From Atlantibacter sp032062175 (GTDB lineage: Bacteria > Pseudomonadota > Gammaproteobacteria > Enterobacterales > Enterobacteriaceae), in assembly GCF_032062175.1 (NCBI RefSeq), contig NZ_DAMBQK010000021.1:26110-90109 (forward strand): a stretch of DNA of 64,000 nucleotides, in the 5' to 3' direction. The notes beneath the pieces were generated by a model, which searched no databases, was not told the origin of the DNA, and saw only the letters and a list, made by a program, of their open reading frames with translations. Both the position numbers and the translations under genes were made by a program. Every line of letters starts with the position of its first letter. Within the stretch, counting starts at the first letter, position 1. Positions 34,671 to 44,165 of this stretch are shown one piece after another.

Positions 34671-35723
34671 TTAAAACGTGACGCCCATTTTGATGCTCAG
34701 TTCCGGCTGACGGTCGACGTATTTCATGTAGCTGTCGGGGCTGCTGGCGAAGGTCACCACCGGATCGATTAAGTCCTCGCAGTTGAGATAACCGTTCATC
34801 AGTAATTCCCAACAGGTTTCCTCAATGCGTTTGCGGTTCCAGCGCGGGTAGTCCGGGTTAGGTTCGCTACAGGCGCGGGAAAAAACGATTTTGGCATTAT
34901 TAAAATGCGCCTCGCGGCCCAGGTTGAAGCCTGCCGGGAAAGGTTTAGCAAACGCGATATAGGAGATAGTGCCGCCGTAGGCCAGGCCACGCAGCGCGCT
35001 CTGCAACGCGTCTGCATAGCCGCTGGATTCAATAATGCTGTCGGCCCCCTGCTTACCGGTAAGCCGTTTGATCTCCAATCCGACATCGCACTCCAGCGGA
35101 TTGAGGCAGAAATCCGCGCCGTGCCGCCGGGCGATGTCACAGCGATGGGCAATGGGATCCACGCCGATGACAATCGATGCGCCCGCCTTTTTAGCTAACT
35201 GAATGGCGATTTGGCCAATCGCCCCGAGGCCGACCACCACCACGAAATCCCCGACCCGCACATTGGCATCACGTACGCCGCTCATGGCGAACTGTGCCGG
35301 ATCGTAACAAACCGCGTTTTTCCAGCTTGCGCCTTCAGGCATTTTGCGCAGCTTGTAATTATTTACCGCGTTGACAATGACGGTTTCCTGCAACGGACCG
35401 TAGGTACAGACGCGATCGCCTTTTTTAACCGCGCTGACCTCTGCGCCGACCTCAATAATGTCGCCGACGACCATATTGCCAAGCTGGAAGTGACCAAACT
35501 GGATCCCGCGCGGCGCATCGTCAGGGCGCGGCATAAACATCTGCCATTCCGGGTTAAAATCTTCATCGATAAACGGGCTGGCGGCACGAAAGTCCACCAC
35601 TTCGGTACCGTGCTTCGGCGCGCCGAACAGCACCTTAATTTTGACTTCATGAGCCGCCACCGGGCGGTCCTGATATTCCACAAGCGCCGCCACGCGGGGC
35701 GCTGCTGCGATAAGCTTTTTCAT
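34671..35723 (-). CDS. ycjQ: Medium-chain guloside dehydrogenase YcjQ
   Basis: The protein is a 350-residue MDR alcohol-dehydrogenase-like enzyme with an NAD(P)-binding GLGAIGQIAIQLAKKAGA motif near residue 168. The N-terminal GroES-like half contains GDRVCTYGPLQETV. E. coli YcjQ is a Zn-dependent D-guloside 3-dehydrogenase, the first step toward glucosides via YcjR and YcjS. It lies 17 bp before ycjR and after the permease ycjP in the operon. Confidence 0.92.
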   Translation of the reverse strand: MKKLIAAAPRVAALVEYQDRPVAAHEVKIKVLFGAPKHGTEVVDFRAASPFIDEDFNPEWQMFMPRPDDAPRGIQFGHFQLGNMVVGDIIEVGAEVSAVKKGDRVCTYGPLQETVIVNAVNNYKLRKMPEGASWKNAVCYDPAQFAMSGVRDANVRVGDFVVVVGLGAIGQIAIQLAKKAGASIVIGVDPIAHRCDIARRHGADFCLNPLECDVGLEIKRLTGKQGADSIIESSGYADALQSALRGLAYGGTISYIAFAKPFPAGFNLGREAHFNNAKIVFSRACSEPNPDYPRWNRKRIEETCWELLMNGYLNCEDLIDPVVTFASSPDSYMKYVDRQPELSIKMGVTF

Positions 35724-35749
35724 TAAAATTCCCTGTATGCAGATTGCGG

Positions 35750-36592
35750 TTAGCCTTTAACGCCGCCCGCGGTTAAACCACTTTTAATAAAACGTTCGGA
35801 AAGCGCGTACATCACCACCACCGGCAATGCAGTAACCAGCGATGCCGCCATCATGCGGCCCCAGATATAGTCCGGCGTGCTGAATAGCGCGTTCAGCCCA
35901 ACCGGAAGCGTGAAGTTGCTGGCGCTGGAGAGGAAAATCGAGGCGAAAAGAAAGTCGTTCCACGCCACCATAAAGCAGTAGACAAACACCGAGATCAGCC
36001 CGGAGATCGCCAGCGGCACGGTGATGTAAAAGATGATTTGCAACCGGTTCAGGCCATCCATCATGGCGGCCTCTTCGATTTCATCCGGCAGCGTGTCGAA
36101 GTAGCTTTTCAGCATGAATACCGCCGTCGGCAGGGTCTGCGTCACCATGGTGATAATCAGCGCCATTTCCGTATCGTAAACCCCGAGGGCAGTGATGATT
36201 TTGAACAGCGGCACCACCAGCAGGATCCCCGAAAACATATACACGGTGTAGAAGCTGGCATTGACCGCCATCCGTCCTTTAAAGCGCAGTTTTGACAGGG
36301 CATACGCGCCGAGGATACCAATCACCACCGCCAGCCCGGACGACACCAGCGACACCACCAGGCTATTTTGAAAATAGGTGACAAAGGGAAAGATGGTCGG
36401 GTTGAAAATGTCGAGGTAGTGCTGGAGTGTCCAGTGCTGCGGCAACAGCGTCGGATGCAGCGAAATCGCCTCTTTGGAGCTTTTGAACGAGGTCATCAGC
36501 ATCACAAAAAATGGAAATAACGTGATGCCGAGAAACAGGACCAGCCCGAGATAAAAGCCGACGCGCGGCGCAAGGCGCTTATTTGTTGCCAT
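35750..36592 (-). CDS. ycjP: Sugar ABC importer permease YcjP (MalG type)
   Basis: This 280-residue inner-membrane protein with six predicted helices has the EAA loop EIEEAAMMDGLNRLQIIFYITVPLA near residue 175, which contacts the ATPase. It overlaps the end of ycjO by 14 bp and pairs with YcjO. The imported sugar is probably a glucosyl-containing disaccharide or glycoside, judged from the catabolic genes. Confidence 0.93.
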   Translation of the reverse strand: MATNKRLAPRVGFYLGLVLFLGITLFPFFVMLMTSFKSSKEAISLHPTLLPQHWTLQHYLDIFNPTIFPFVTYFQNSLVVSLVSSGLAVVIGILGAYALSKLRFKGRMAVNASFYTVYMFSGILLVVPLFKIITALGVYDTEMALIITMVTQTLPTAVFMLKSYFDTLPDEIEEAAMMDGLNRLQIIFYITVPLAISGLISVFVYCFMVAWNDFLFASIFLSSASNFTLPVGLNALFSTPDYIWGRMMAASLVTALPVVVMYALSERFIKSGLTAGGVKG

Positions 36593-37457
36593 AGAGATTC
36601 ACCCGTTTTCTGGAGAGCAGGATCACTGCGAACACAATCGCGAACAGCACCACGGAGATGGCAGATGCTTTACTTAAGTCGTTAAATGCGAACGCGGTTT
36701 TGTAGAGATAGACGCCGAGAATGTCGACTTTGGTGGTGAGCAGCCAGACGTCGGCGAACATGTAAAACATCCAGATGGTGCGCAGGGTGATCACCGTTGC
36801 CAGCACCGGCATGATCGCGGGTAGCGTCACGATGCGAAACCGCTGCCAGGCGTTTGCGCCGTCCATTTCCGCCGCTTCGTACAGCGATTTGTCGATGGTC
36901 TGCAAAATCGCCAGGAACGAGATAAACGCATACGGGAAATAGCGCCAGATGGCGAACAGCACCACCAGCACAAAGCTGCTGCCGGGGTTGTCGAACCACA
37001 GCGGGGCTTTGTCATACAGGTGCAGGATATCCACGCCGAGATAGTTCACCAGCCCGTAACCGTTGTTGAACATGTACTTCCACGCGAACACCAATGAGAT
37101 CGACGGTGTGACGTAAGAGAGGATCACCAGCGAGCGCGCGGTTTTGCGAAAGCGGAATTCACGATTGAAAAACAGCGCCACCGCCAGCCCTAACCCGGAA
37201 CTCCCGATTACCACCAGCGCGGTGTACCAGAAGGTGGTCCACAGCGCATGCCAGAAACCTGGGTCGCTAAGGATGCCTGCATAGTTCGCCAGCCCAACAA
37301 AATGGGCGGCAATACGCGGATTCAGCGGCAAGCGCAAAAAACTGATTTCAACATTTGAGAGCATCGGCCAGGCTACCAGGCCCCCCAGCAACACCAGGCT
37401 GGGGGCCAGCAACATCAGGGCAAATGGCAAATCTGAACGGCCAGAAAATACCTTCAT
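36579..37457 (-). CDS. ycjO: Sugar ABC importer permease YcjO (MalF type)
   Basis: This 292-residue permease has six predicted helices and the EAA loop SLYEAAEMDGANAWQRFRIVTLPA near residue 195. The start at 37457 follows AAGGG and aligns with the E. coli start (FSGRSDLPFAL). The longer in-frame ATG at 37481 lies at the ycjN stop. It forms a heterodimer with YcjP. Confidence 0.93.
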   Translation of the reverse strand: MKVFSGRSDLPFALMLLAPSLVLLGGLVAWPMLSNVEISFLRLPLNPRIAAHFVGLANYAGILSDPGFWHALWTTFWYTALVVIGSSGLGLAVALFFNREFRFRKTARSLVILSYVTPSISLVFAWKYMFNNGYGLVNYLGVDILHLYDKAPLWFDNPGSSFVLVVLFAIWRYFPYAFISFLAILQTIDKSLYEAAEMDGANAWQRFRIVTLPAIMPVLATVITLRTIWMFYMFADVWLLTTKVDILGVYLYKTAFAFNDLSKASAISVVLFAIVFAVILLSRKRVNLYGNK

Positions 37458-37480
37458 AACAACCCTTCCCTGCGTTGACA

Positions 37481-38770
37481 TTACTGCGCGGCCAGCGCGG
37501 CGATGCGCGTTTGGCTCTGGGCCAGCGTGGCTTGTACGTCCTTGTTGCCTACGGTCACGTTATTCACCATGGCGTTTAGCGCGCCGGAGCCAGTGATATC
37601 GCCCATGCGAGTGAAGTTTTTATCGCCGACAGAGCCAAACACCTGCACGTTGGGGTACTGGGCAATCAGTTGTGCCGGCAGTTCGCCGAAGGCTTTGATC
37701 ACCGGGTTGTCTTTATAGGACGGGGTATCCGATACGGCACGGATCACCGGCAGCGCGGCACCTGGCGACATCAACACCCAGTCCGCCGCGTTTTGTGCTT
37801 GCTCCATAAACACCACGAATTTTTTCGCCGCGTCGGTCTCGGCTTCGGTCTGCCCCGCCGTGAGGGTTAACGAGGTGATCATTCCGTACACCGCTGGCGA
37901 CTTCTGATTTGGCACCACAAATCCCAGATCCTGCGGGTCGCCTTCACTGTAAACGGCAGGCAGGATATAGGTTGAGTAAATCGCCATCGGCGCGGCGCCG
38001 TTCATAAAGGCGTCTTTAATTTCCATGACGTTGTTCGAGCCCGGCATGGTGTCTTTGGCCAGTGCCTGGTAGAACGTCAGCGCCTGCGCCATTTGCGGGG
38101 TATCGATGGTCACCGCGCCGCTGGCGTCGAATACGTTAGCGTTATTCGAGAGCGCAAACTGGGAAAACGCCTGTTCGGTCATGACGCTTTCCGCTGTGGG
38201 CAGCGCGATGCCATATTTTTTATGCGCCGGATCGTTTAACGAACCAGCGGTAGCCAGCAACGAATCCCAGTCCTGTGGCGGTTGCAAACCGGCTTGCTCC
38301 AGCACCGATTTTTTGTACCAGATACCCTGGATCCAGGCACTAATCGGAACGCCGGTCCAGGCTTTGGCGTCTTCCGTTCGCACGATGCGCAACACGCCAT
38401 CGTAAAAAGCGTTATCGCCCAGCGTAGTAATGACGCCCTGAATCGCCTCCCGGTCGAGTAGTTGCTCTTTATCCATCACTTTGGCGTAATCGTGACTGAT
38501 TTCGATAATCTCAGGCAAAGCCCCGGAACGCGCCAGCGTGGTCACTTTCGTGTTGTAAGCGTCCTCTTCAACGGGGACCTGTTTTACCGTGATCCCCGGA
38601 TTGTCATGCTCGAAGCGCTCAATCAATTTACCGATAATGGCCTGGCGCTCTTGTTCAACGGAGGAGTGCATAAATTCAATAGTGACGGAATCCTTTTTTT
38701 CCTCGTTGCAGCCTGTCATTAAGGCGCAGGCAACCAGTGCTGATAACAGCACAAATTTATTTTTCCGCAT
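37481..38770 (-). CDS. ycjN: Sugar-binding lipoprotein YcjN
   Basis: This 429-residue extracellular solute-binding protein of family 1 (MalE-like) has a lipoprotein signal with lipobox LMTGC (Cys21), so it is membrane-tethered rather than freely periplasmic. The mature part begins VTIEFMHSSVEQERQ. It captures the operon's glycoside for YcjOP/YcjV. It lies 17 bp after ycjM. Confidence 0.93.
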   Translation of the reverse strand: MRKNKFVLLSALVACALMTGCNEEKKDSVTIEFMHSSVEQERQAIIGKLIERFEHDNPGITVKQVPVEEDAYNTKVTTLARSGALPEIIEISHDYAKVMDKEQLLDREAIQGVITTLGDNAFYDGVLRIVRTEDAKAWTGVPISAWIQGIWYKKSVLEQAGLQPPQDWDSLLATAGSLNDPAHKKYGIALPTAESVMTEQAFSQFALSNNANVFDASGAVTIDTPQMAQALTFYQALAKDTMPGSNNVMEIKDAFMNGAAPMAIYSTYILPAVYSEGDPQDLGFVVPNQKSPAVYGMITSLTLTAGQTEAETDAAKKFVVFMEQAQNAADWVLMSPGAALPVIRAVSDTPSYKDNPVIKAFGELPAQLIAQYPNVQVFGSVGDKNFTRMGDITGSGALNAMVNNVTVGNKDVQATLAQSQTRIAALAAQ

Positions 38771-38787
38771 GATCGTTTCCTTTTGTA

Positions 38788-40467
38788 TTAGCTAAGCCAC
38801 AGGGACTGCCAGGGTCCTAATGTTATTGCTTCGCCATTAATAAATTCACCGCGGATGATTTCATTGTATTGCCCCTGCCCTAATGATAACCACTGAGGCC
38901 GGTCGGTGAAATTAAACAGCGCGGTAATTTTTCCTTCTTGCGCGTTGCCTCGAATAATTTCCAGCACGCCGTGACATTTTTCATTAATGCTGAATTCACT
39001 GTCGGGATGGAAAGCCGCGTGACGCTGGCGAACGTTAATATATTGCGTCAATACTTCCAGAACTCGCGCGCGTAAATGTTCAGGTTGCGCGAGTAACGAT
39101 TCAATTTCCGGTTCACTGTATTTCTGGCGATTGATAGCCCGGTTATAACCCAGGCGCTCAACGCCCTGATAATCATTACGTGAACCCAATACGCTTTGAA
39201 TATATATCGCCGGGACGCCAGGGAAAGTTAATAACAGCGCGTGCGCCAGGATAAACCGCGCCAGCCGCTCATCGTCATGACATTCAGGCGGCGTCAGGGC
39301 ATCCATATACGTCACGTTTAATTCATAAGGGCTGCGGGTGCCGTCGGGATTATTTTTCCAGTTGACCTTCGCACCTTCGGTTTCCAGCGTGTCGACTAAG
39401 GTTAAGATTTCTTTTTCGGCTATGATACCCCGCAGCGGATTCAAACCTATGCCGTCATGGGAGGCGAGAAAATTAAACCAGGTTGTCCGCCCGTCGCCCT
39501 GCGCGGGCAGCACGCTGGCCCAGCTTTTCAGCGTACTCACGGATTGCGTACGGATCGCATGCAGCACCAGCGGCGGCAGCGGAAACTGATACACCATCTG
39601 CGCTTCGTCGCTGCCGTTGCCAAGATAAGAGACGTTGTCTTTATGGGGCACGTTGGTTTCGGTGACGATCACCGTACCCGGCGCGACCTTATCGGCAATG
39701 GCGCGGAACAGTTTTACCAGCAGATGCGTGTTTTCCAGATGGATGCAGGAGGTTCCAGGCGTTTTCCACATAAAACCTACGGCATCGAGGCGAATATAAT
39801 CCGCGCCCTGTACAAGGTAATGCACCAGCACATCCACCATCGCCAGCAGGACATGGGGGTTGGCGAAATTGAGATCGACTTGGTCTGCGCTAAAGGTCGT
39901 CCAGATATGTTTCGTCTCGCCGCTCGCGAAAGTAAACGGCGTTAACAGCGGCAGTGTACGGGGACGCGTGACAGCGGATAAATCTACCGCCGGGTCTACG
40001 GCAATAAAGAAATCCTGATATTGTGGGTCATCGTTAAGATAGCCTTTAAACCATTCGCTTTCGGCTGACATATGATTACAGACAAAATCAAACATCAGGC
40101 GGGTGGATTTCTTTATCGCCGCGATATCACCCCAGTCGCCGTAATCAGGCGAAATGGGATAATAATCTTTTACCGAGAAACCATCATCCGATGTCCAGGG
40201 GTAAAACGGTAAGAAATGAATAACGGAAAAAGCGTTGGCGAGATAGTCATTATAAAGCCGACTGAACGTGGTCAACGTTTTTTCATTCGGCGAGGAGAAT
40301 TGATCGGCATAGGTAATAAGCACGACATCTGATTCATCCCACCCCTGCTTACGTGAGGAAATAATCTTGCTTCGGCCTTCATTGATACATTTAATTAATT
40401 TATTACGCAGCTCGTCATCAAAGGCGGAGGAATAAATGCGATCGGCAATCTGTAATATTTTGTCCAT
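38788..40467 (-). CDS. ycjM: Glucosylglycerate phosphorylase YcjM (GH13_18)
   Basis: This protein of about 559 residues is of the sucrose-phosphorylase type. It has IRLDAVGFMWKTPGTSC (nucleophile Asp) near residue 245, VIVTETNVPHKDN (general-acid Glu) near 285 and FNFLASHDGIGLNP with the third Asp near 345. The E. coli enzyme phosphorolyses 2-O-glucosylglycerate to glucose 1-phosphate and glycerate. I prefer the start MDKILQIADRI (40467), which aligns with E. coli. An in-frame ATG at 40482 would overlap the operator-like sequence. It is the first gene of the operon. Confidence 0.92.
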   Translation of the reverse strand: MDKILQIADRIYSSAFDDELRNKLIKCINEGRSKIISSRKQGWDESDVVLITYADQFSSPNEKTLTTFSRLYNDYLANAFSVIHFLPFYPWTSDDGFSVKDYYPISPDYGDWGDIAAIKKSTRLMFDFVCNHMSAESEWFKGYLNDDPQYQDFFIAVDPAVDLSAVTRPRTLPLLTPFTFASGETKHIWTTFSADQVDLNFANPHVLLAMVDVLVHYLVQGADYIRLDAVGFMWKTPGTSCIHLENTHLLVKLFRAIADKVAPGTVIVTETNVPHKDNVSYLGNGSDEAQMVYQFPLPPLVLHAIRTQSVSTLKSWASVLPAQGDGRTTWFNFLASHDGIGLNPLRGIIAEKEILTLVDTLETEGAKVNWKNNPDGTRSPYELNVTYMDALTPPECHDDERLARFILAHALLLTFPGVPAIYIQSVLGSRNDYQGVERLGYNRAINRQKYSEPEIESLLAQPEHLRARVLEVLTQYINVRQRHAAFHPDSEFSINEKCHGVLEIIRGNAQEGKITALFNFTDRPQWLSLGQGQYNEIIRGEFINGEAITLGPWQSLWLS

Positions 40468-40481
40468 TGATTCAATTCTCA

Positions 40482-40495
40482 TGGTAGCGGTCCCA
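40482..40495. promoter_or_regulatory. YcjW-like operator before ycjM
   Basis: TGGTAGCGGTCCCA matches the extended palindrome TGGGAGCGCTCCCA at 12 of 14 positions, the core of the perfect site at 30569. It lies 14 bp upstream of the preferred ycjM start, in position to block transcription of the whole operon. Confidence 0.55.
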
Positions 40496-40675
40496 CGAAA
40501 ATGAAATCTACTCCTGAGGATTATTTATGTCAATGCGACCCCCATCACAGAAATTGTTTCCACTGATTATCGTGCCGTATAAAAATGAACAGTAGCGGAT
40601 TTAATTTTCAGGAAATAGCCCTAACTTGTCTGGATAGGAAATATAACGGGGAAATCCATTGAGAAAAGATATAAA

Positions 40676-40697
40676 AAAACCGCTCCGAAGAGCGGTT
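40676..40697 (-). terminator. Terminator of pntAB
   Basis: Read on the minus strand, AACCGCTC-TTCG-GAGCGGTT is followed by TTTTT, 18 bp after the pntB stop. The stable TTCG tetraloop supports function. Confidence 0.9.
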
Positions 40698-40714
40698 GAT
40701 ATTAGCATCAGTGA

Positions 40715-42103
40715 TTACAGCGCTTTCAGAATCGCGTCCACGCTGGCTTTGGCATCGCCAAACAGCATATGGGTATTGTCTTTAAAGAACAGCGGGTTCT
40801 GCACGCCGGCATAGCCTGTGTTCATTGAGCGTTTAAACACGATAACGTTTTGCGCTTTCCACACTTCCAGCACCGGCATACCGGCGATGGGGCTGCGCGG
40901 ATCGTCTTGCGCCGCCGGGTTCACGGTGTCGTTAGCGCCGATAACCAGAACGGTGTCGGTATCAGCGAAGTCGTCGTTGATTTCGTCCATTTCCAGCACG
41001 ATGTCATACGGCACTTTCGCTTCCGCCAGCAGTACGTTCATATGGCCCGGCAAACGGCCCGCAACCGGGTGAATACCGAAACGTACCTTAATGCCGCGGG
41101 CGCGCAGGCGTTCGGTGATTTCCGCCACCGGATACTGCGCCTGTGCCACCGCCATGCCGTAGCCTGGGGTGATGATCACTGAGTGGGAGTTTTTCAGCAT
41201 ATCTGCCGTGTCTTCCGCGCTGATTTCACGGTGCTCGCCCACTTCATCGCTTTCGCCGGTTGATGAACCGTCAGTGCCGAAGCCGCCCGCGATCACGCTG
41301 ATAAACGAGCGGTTCATCGCCTTACACATAATGTAAGACAGGATCGCACCCGAAGAACCTACCAGCGCGCCGGTGACGATCAGCAGGTCGTTGCTGAGCA
41401 TAAAGCCCGCCGCCGCTGCGGCCCAACCGGAATAGGAGTTGAGCATCGACACCACCACCGGCATGTCTGCCCCGCCGATTGAGGCCACCAGGTGCCAGCC
41501 GAACGCCAGCGCGATAATGGTCATAATCAGCAGCGCCAGCACTTGCAGGCCTACGCTTTCGGTACGGACAAACACCACCAACAGCAGGAAAGAGACTACC
41601 AGCGCCGCCAGGTTCAGCTTATGACGGTTCGGCAGCATCAGCGGTTTAGATGAAATCTTGCCGCGCAGTTTACCGAAGGCCACGATGGAGCCGGTAAAGG
41701 TCACCGCACCGATAAACACGCCAAGGAACACTTCGGTCAAATGGATATTAACCAGAATCGGCTCCAGGCCCGCATCGTGATACAGATAGCTGTTAAAGCC
41801 CACCAGCACCGCCGCCAGACCCACGAAGCTGTGCAGGATCGCCACCAGTTCTGGCATTTCGGTCATTTCGACTTTCTTCGCCAGGTGGATACCAATTGCG
41901 CCGCCGATCACCATCGCGACGATAATCCATACCACGTTACCGGTATCCGGCCCAAAGATGGTGGCGACCAGCGCAATCGCCATACCGGCGATACCAAACA
42001 TGTTGCCCTGACGGGACGTCTCATGTTTGGAAAGCCCGGCCAGGCTGAAAATAAACAGAATCGCGGCAACAATGTATGCAGCTGTTACTAATCCTCCAGA
42101 CAT
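40715..42103 (-). CDS. pntB: NAD(P) transhydrogenase beta subunit
   Basis: This 462-residue protein has an N-terminal membrane domain of about nine helices (proton channel, residues 1-260). A C-terminal NADP-binding domain follows, with IITPGYGMAVAQAQYPV near 310 and VLVIGANDTVNPAAQDDP near 390. With PntA it reduces NADP using NADH and the proton gradient. It follows pntA with a 10-bp gap. Confidence 0.97.
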   Translation of the reverse strand: MSGGLVTAAYIVAAILFIFSLAGLSKHETSRQGNMFGIAGMAIALVATIFGPDTGNVVWIIVAMVIGGAIGIHLAKKVEMTEMPELVAILHSFVGLAAVLVGFNSYLYHDAGLEPILVNIHLTEVFLGVFIGAVTFTGSIVAFGKLRGKISSKPLMLPNRHKLNLAALVVSFLLLVVFVRTESVGLQVLALLIMTIIALAFGWHLVASIGGADMPVVVSMLNSYSGWAAAAAGFMLSNDLLIVTGALVGSSGAILSYIMCKAMNRSFISVIAGGFGTDGSSTGESDEVGEHREISAEDTADMLKNSHSVIITPGYGMAVAQAQYPVAEITERLRARGIKVRFGIHPVAGRLPGHMNVLLAEAKVPYDIVLEMDEINDDFADTDTVLVIGANDTVNPAAQDDPRSPIAGMPVLEVWKAQNVIVFKRSMNTGYAGVQNPLFFKDNTHMLFGDAKASVDAILKAL

Positions 42104-42113
42104 GTGTTACCCC

Positions 42114-43643
42114 TTAGTTCTTCCGGAACATTTTCAGCATGCGCTGAGTGACGGTGAATCCACCAAAAATGTTGATACTGGCGATCAGGACGGCGATGAA
42201 GCTTAAGAAGCTCACCCAGCCGCCGTGGCCAATTTGTAGCAGCGCGCCCACCACGATAATCCCCGAGATGGCGTTAGTGACCGACATCAGGGGCGTATGC
42301 AGTGCGTGGGAAACGTTCCACACCACGTAATAACCCACCACACAGGCCAGGGCGAACACGGTGAAGTGACCCAGGAACGCTTTCGGCGCTACATCCGCCA
42401 GCCAGCCAAACAGAATGATTGCCAGCGCCATCAGGGCGTATTTGCGCCACGGCGAGGCCGGTTTCGGCGGCTCGACCGGCGCGGCGTCGGCTTTTTTGGC
42501 GGCCTGCGGCTGCGCGGAAACCTGAATCGGCGGCGCGGGCCAGGTGACTTCGCCGTCGCGGATCACGGTCACGCCGCGCACCACCACGTCATCGAAATCA
42601 ATCACAACATTGCCGTCTTTTTCTTTGCACAGCAGTTTAAGCAGGTTGACCAGGTTGGTGCCGTAAAGCTGGGATGACTGCGTCGGCAGACGGCCCGGCA
42701 GATCGGTATAGCCGATGATTTTCACGCCATTGGCGGTTTCAAACACCTGATTCGGGACAGTGTATTCGCAGTTACCGCCATTCTGCGCGGCCAGATCGAC
42801 CACCACGCTGCCCGGTTTCATGGAATCGACCATTTCGCGGGTGATCAGTTTCGGGGCTGGTTTACCGGGGATCAATGCCGTAGTGACGATAATATCGACG
42901 TCTTTCGCCTGCGCGGCGAACAGCGCCATTTCGGCTTTGATGAACTCCTCAGACATCACTTTGGCGTAGCCATCACCGCTGCCGGCTTCTTCCTTGAAAT
43001 CAAGCTCAAGGAATTCAGCACCCATACTCTGCACCTGCTCTTTCACTTCCGGGCGGGTGTCAAAGGCGCGCACAATTGCACCGAGGCTGTTGGCTGCGCC
43101 AATTGCCGCGAGACCGGCGACGCCGGCGCCAATGACCATTACTTTGGCGGGCGGGACTTTCCCTGCTGCGGTGATCTGCCCGGTGAAGAAGCGGCCAAAC
43201 TGGTGTGCGGCCTCCACAATGGCACGGTAACCCGCGATGTTCGCCATTGAGCTTAAGGCGTCGAGAGACTGGGCGCGCGAAATACGCGGCACCGAATCCA
43301 TCGCCATCACGGTGACGTTACGCGCGGCGAGCTGCTCCAGCAATGCGGGGTTTTGCGCCGGCCAGATAAAGCTCACCAACGTGGTACCCGGCTTAAGAAG
43401 CGGGATTTCCTCTTCGCTGGGTGCGTTAACTTTTAAAATAACGTCCGACGCCCAGATCTCATCGGAACCCACCACTTCCGCGCCTGCCTGTACAAACGCG
43501 TCGTCATCAAAGCTTGCCAGTTTGCCCGCGTCGCGCTCAATGGCGACGGTGAAACCCAGCTTAAGCAGCTGTTCAACCGTTTTCGGCGTTGCTGCAACAC
43601 GGGTTTCATTGGCCAACCGCTCTTTTGGTACACCAATACGCAT
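42114..43643 (-). CDS. pntA: NAD(P) transhydrogenase alpha subunit
   Basis: This 509-residue protein has an N-terminal NAD(H)-binding domain (about 1-370) containing VMVIGAGVAGLAAIGAANSLGA and FDTRPEVKEQVQSMGAEFLE. It ends with four transmembrane helices. Start at MRIGVPKERLANE (43643) behind GAAGGGAA; the ATG at 43658 is five codons longer and not conserved. Orientation and order match E. coli pntAB. Confidence 0.97.
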   Translation of the reverse strand: MRIGVPKERLANETRVAATPKTVEQLLKLGFTVAIERDAGKLASFDDDAFVQAGAEVVGSDEIWASDVILKVNAPSEEEIPLLKPGTTLVSFIWPAQNPALLEQLAARNVTVMAMDSVPRISRAQSLDALSSMANIAGYRAIVEAAHQFGRFFTGQITAAGKVPPAKVMVIGAGVAGLAAIGAANSLGAIVRAFDTRPEVKEQVQSMGAEFLELDFKEEAGSGDGYAKVMSEEFIKAEMALFAAQAKDVDIIVTTALIPGKPAPKLITREMVDSMKPGSVVVDLAAQNGGNCEYTVPNQVFETANGVKIIGYTDLPGRLPTQSSQLYGTNLVNLLKLLCKEKDGNVVIDFDDVVVRGVTVIRDGEVTWPAPPIQVSAQPQAAKKADAAPVEPPKPASPWRKYALMALAIILFGWLADVAPKAFLGHFTVFALACVVGYYVVWNVSHALHTPLMSVTNAISGIIVVGALLQIGHGGWVSFLSFIAVLIASINIFGGFTVTQRMLKMFRKN

Positions 43644-44165
43644 AGTATTCCCTTCCATCGGTTTTTTAATGATGGTTTGCCCATTTAACTTTGGCGCAAG
43701 CAGCCCGTTTGAGCGCTGCTTAAACCGTAGAAAAATATCTTTGTAACAAACTTTCTATAACCTACTGAAAATAACGACTGTGATCCAGATTCGATCTGCT
43801 GAATTTATGGGTTAATCGGTGAAACGGAAGTGAATACCGGCGCTGATAGCTTTTTTTATCTGGTTTTCCTTCCCGAAGGCCGATTTTACGCTTTATTGAG
43901 GCGACAAAACATGATTCTACGCCGCGCCAAATCGCTGTTTTAACATCAATTTAACGCTAAAAGTCATAAGCTTTATCATTTATTCCGGTCAGGCGGCTAT
44001 TTTTGCATCCATAACGACAGGTTATTACCCGAAATATTACCTGGCGCACCAGATGATAAAAATGGCGCAGACAATTACGCCCTTTCAATGCAATAATCAG
44101 CGGCTGACGGTTTTTAGCATGCAATATCAGTTTTCATTTTTGCGCAAGGCAAAGGATTAATGTTT
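43644..44165. other. Divergent intergenic region between pntA and ydgH
   Basis: About 520 bp without a credible gene. It holds the pntAB and ydgH promoters facing outward and is AT-rich. I see no clear palindromic operator, hairpin terminator or small RNA in it. Confidence 0.6.
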
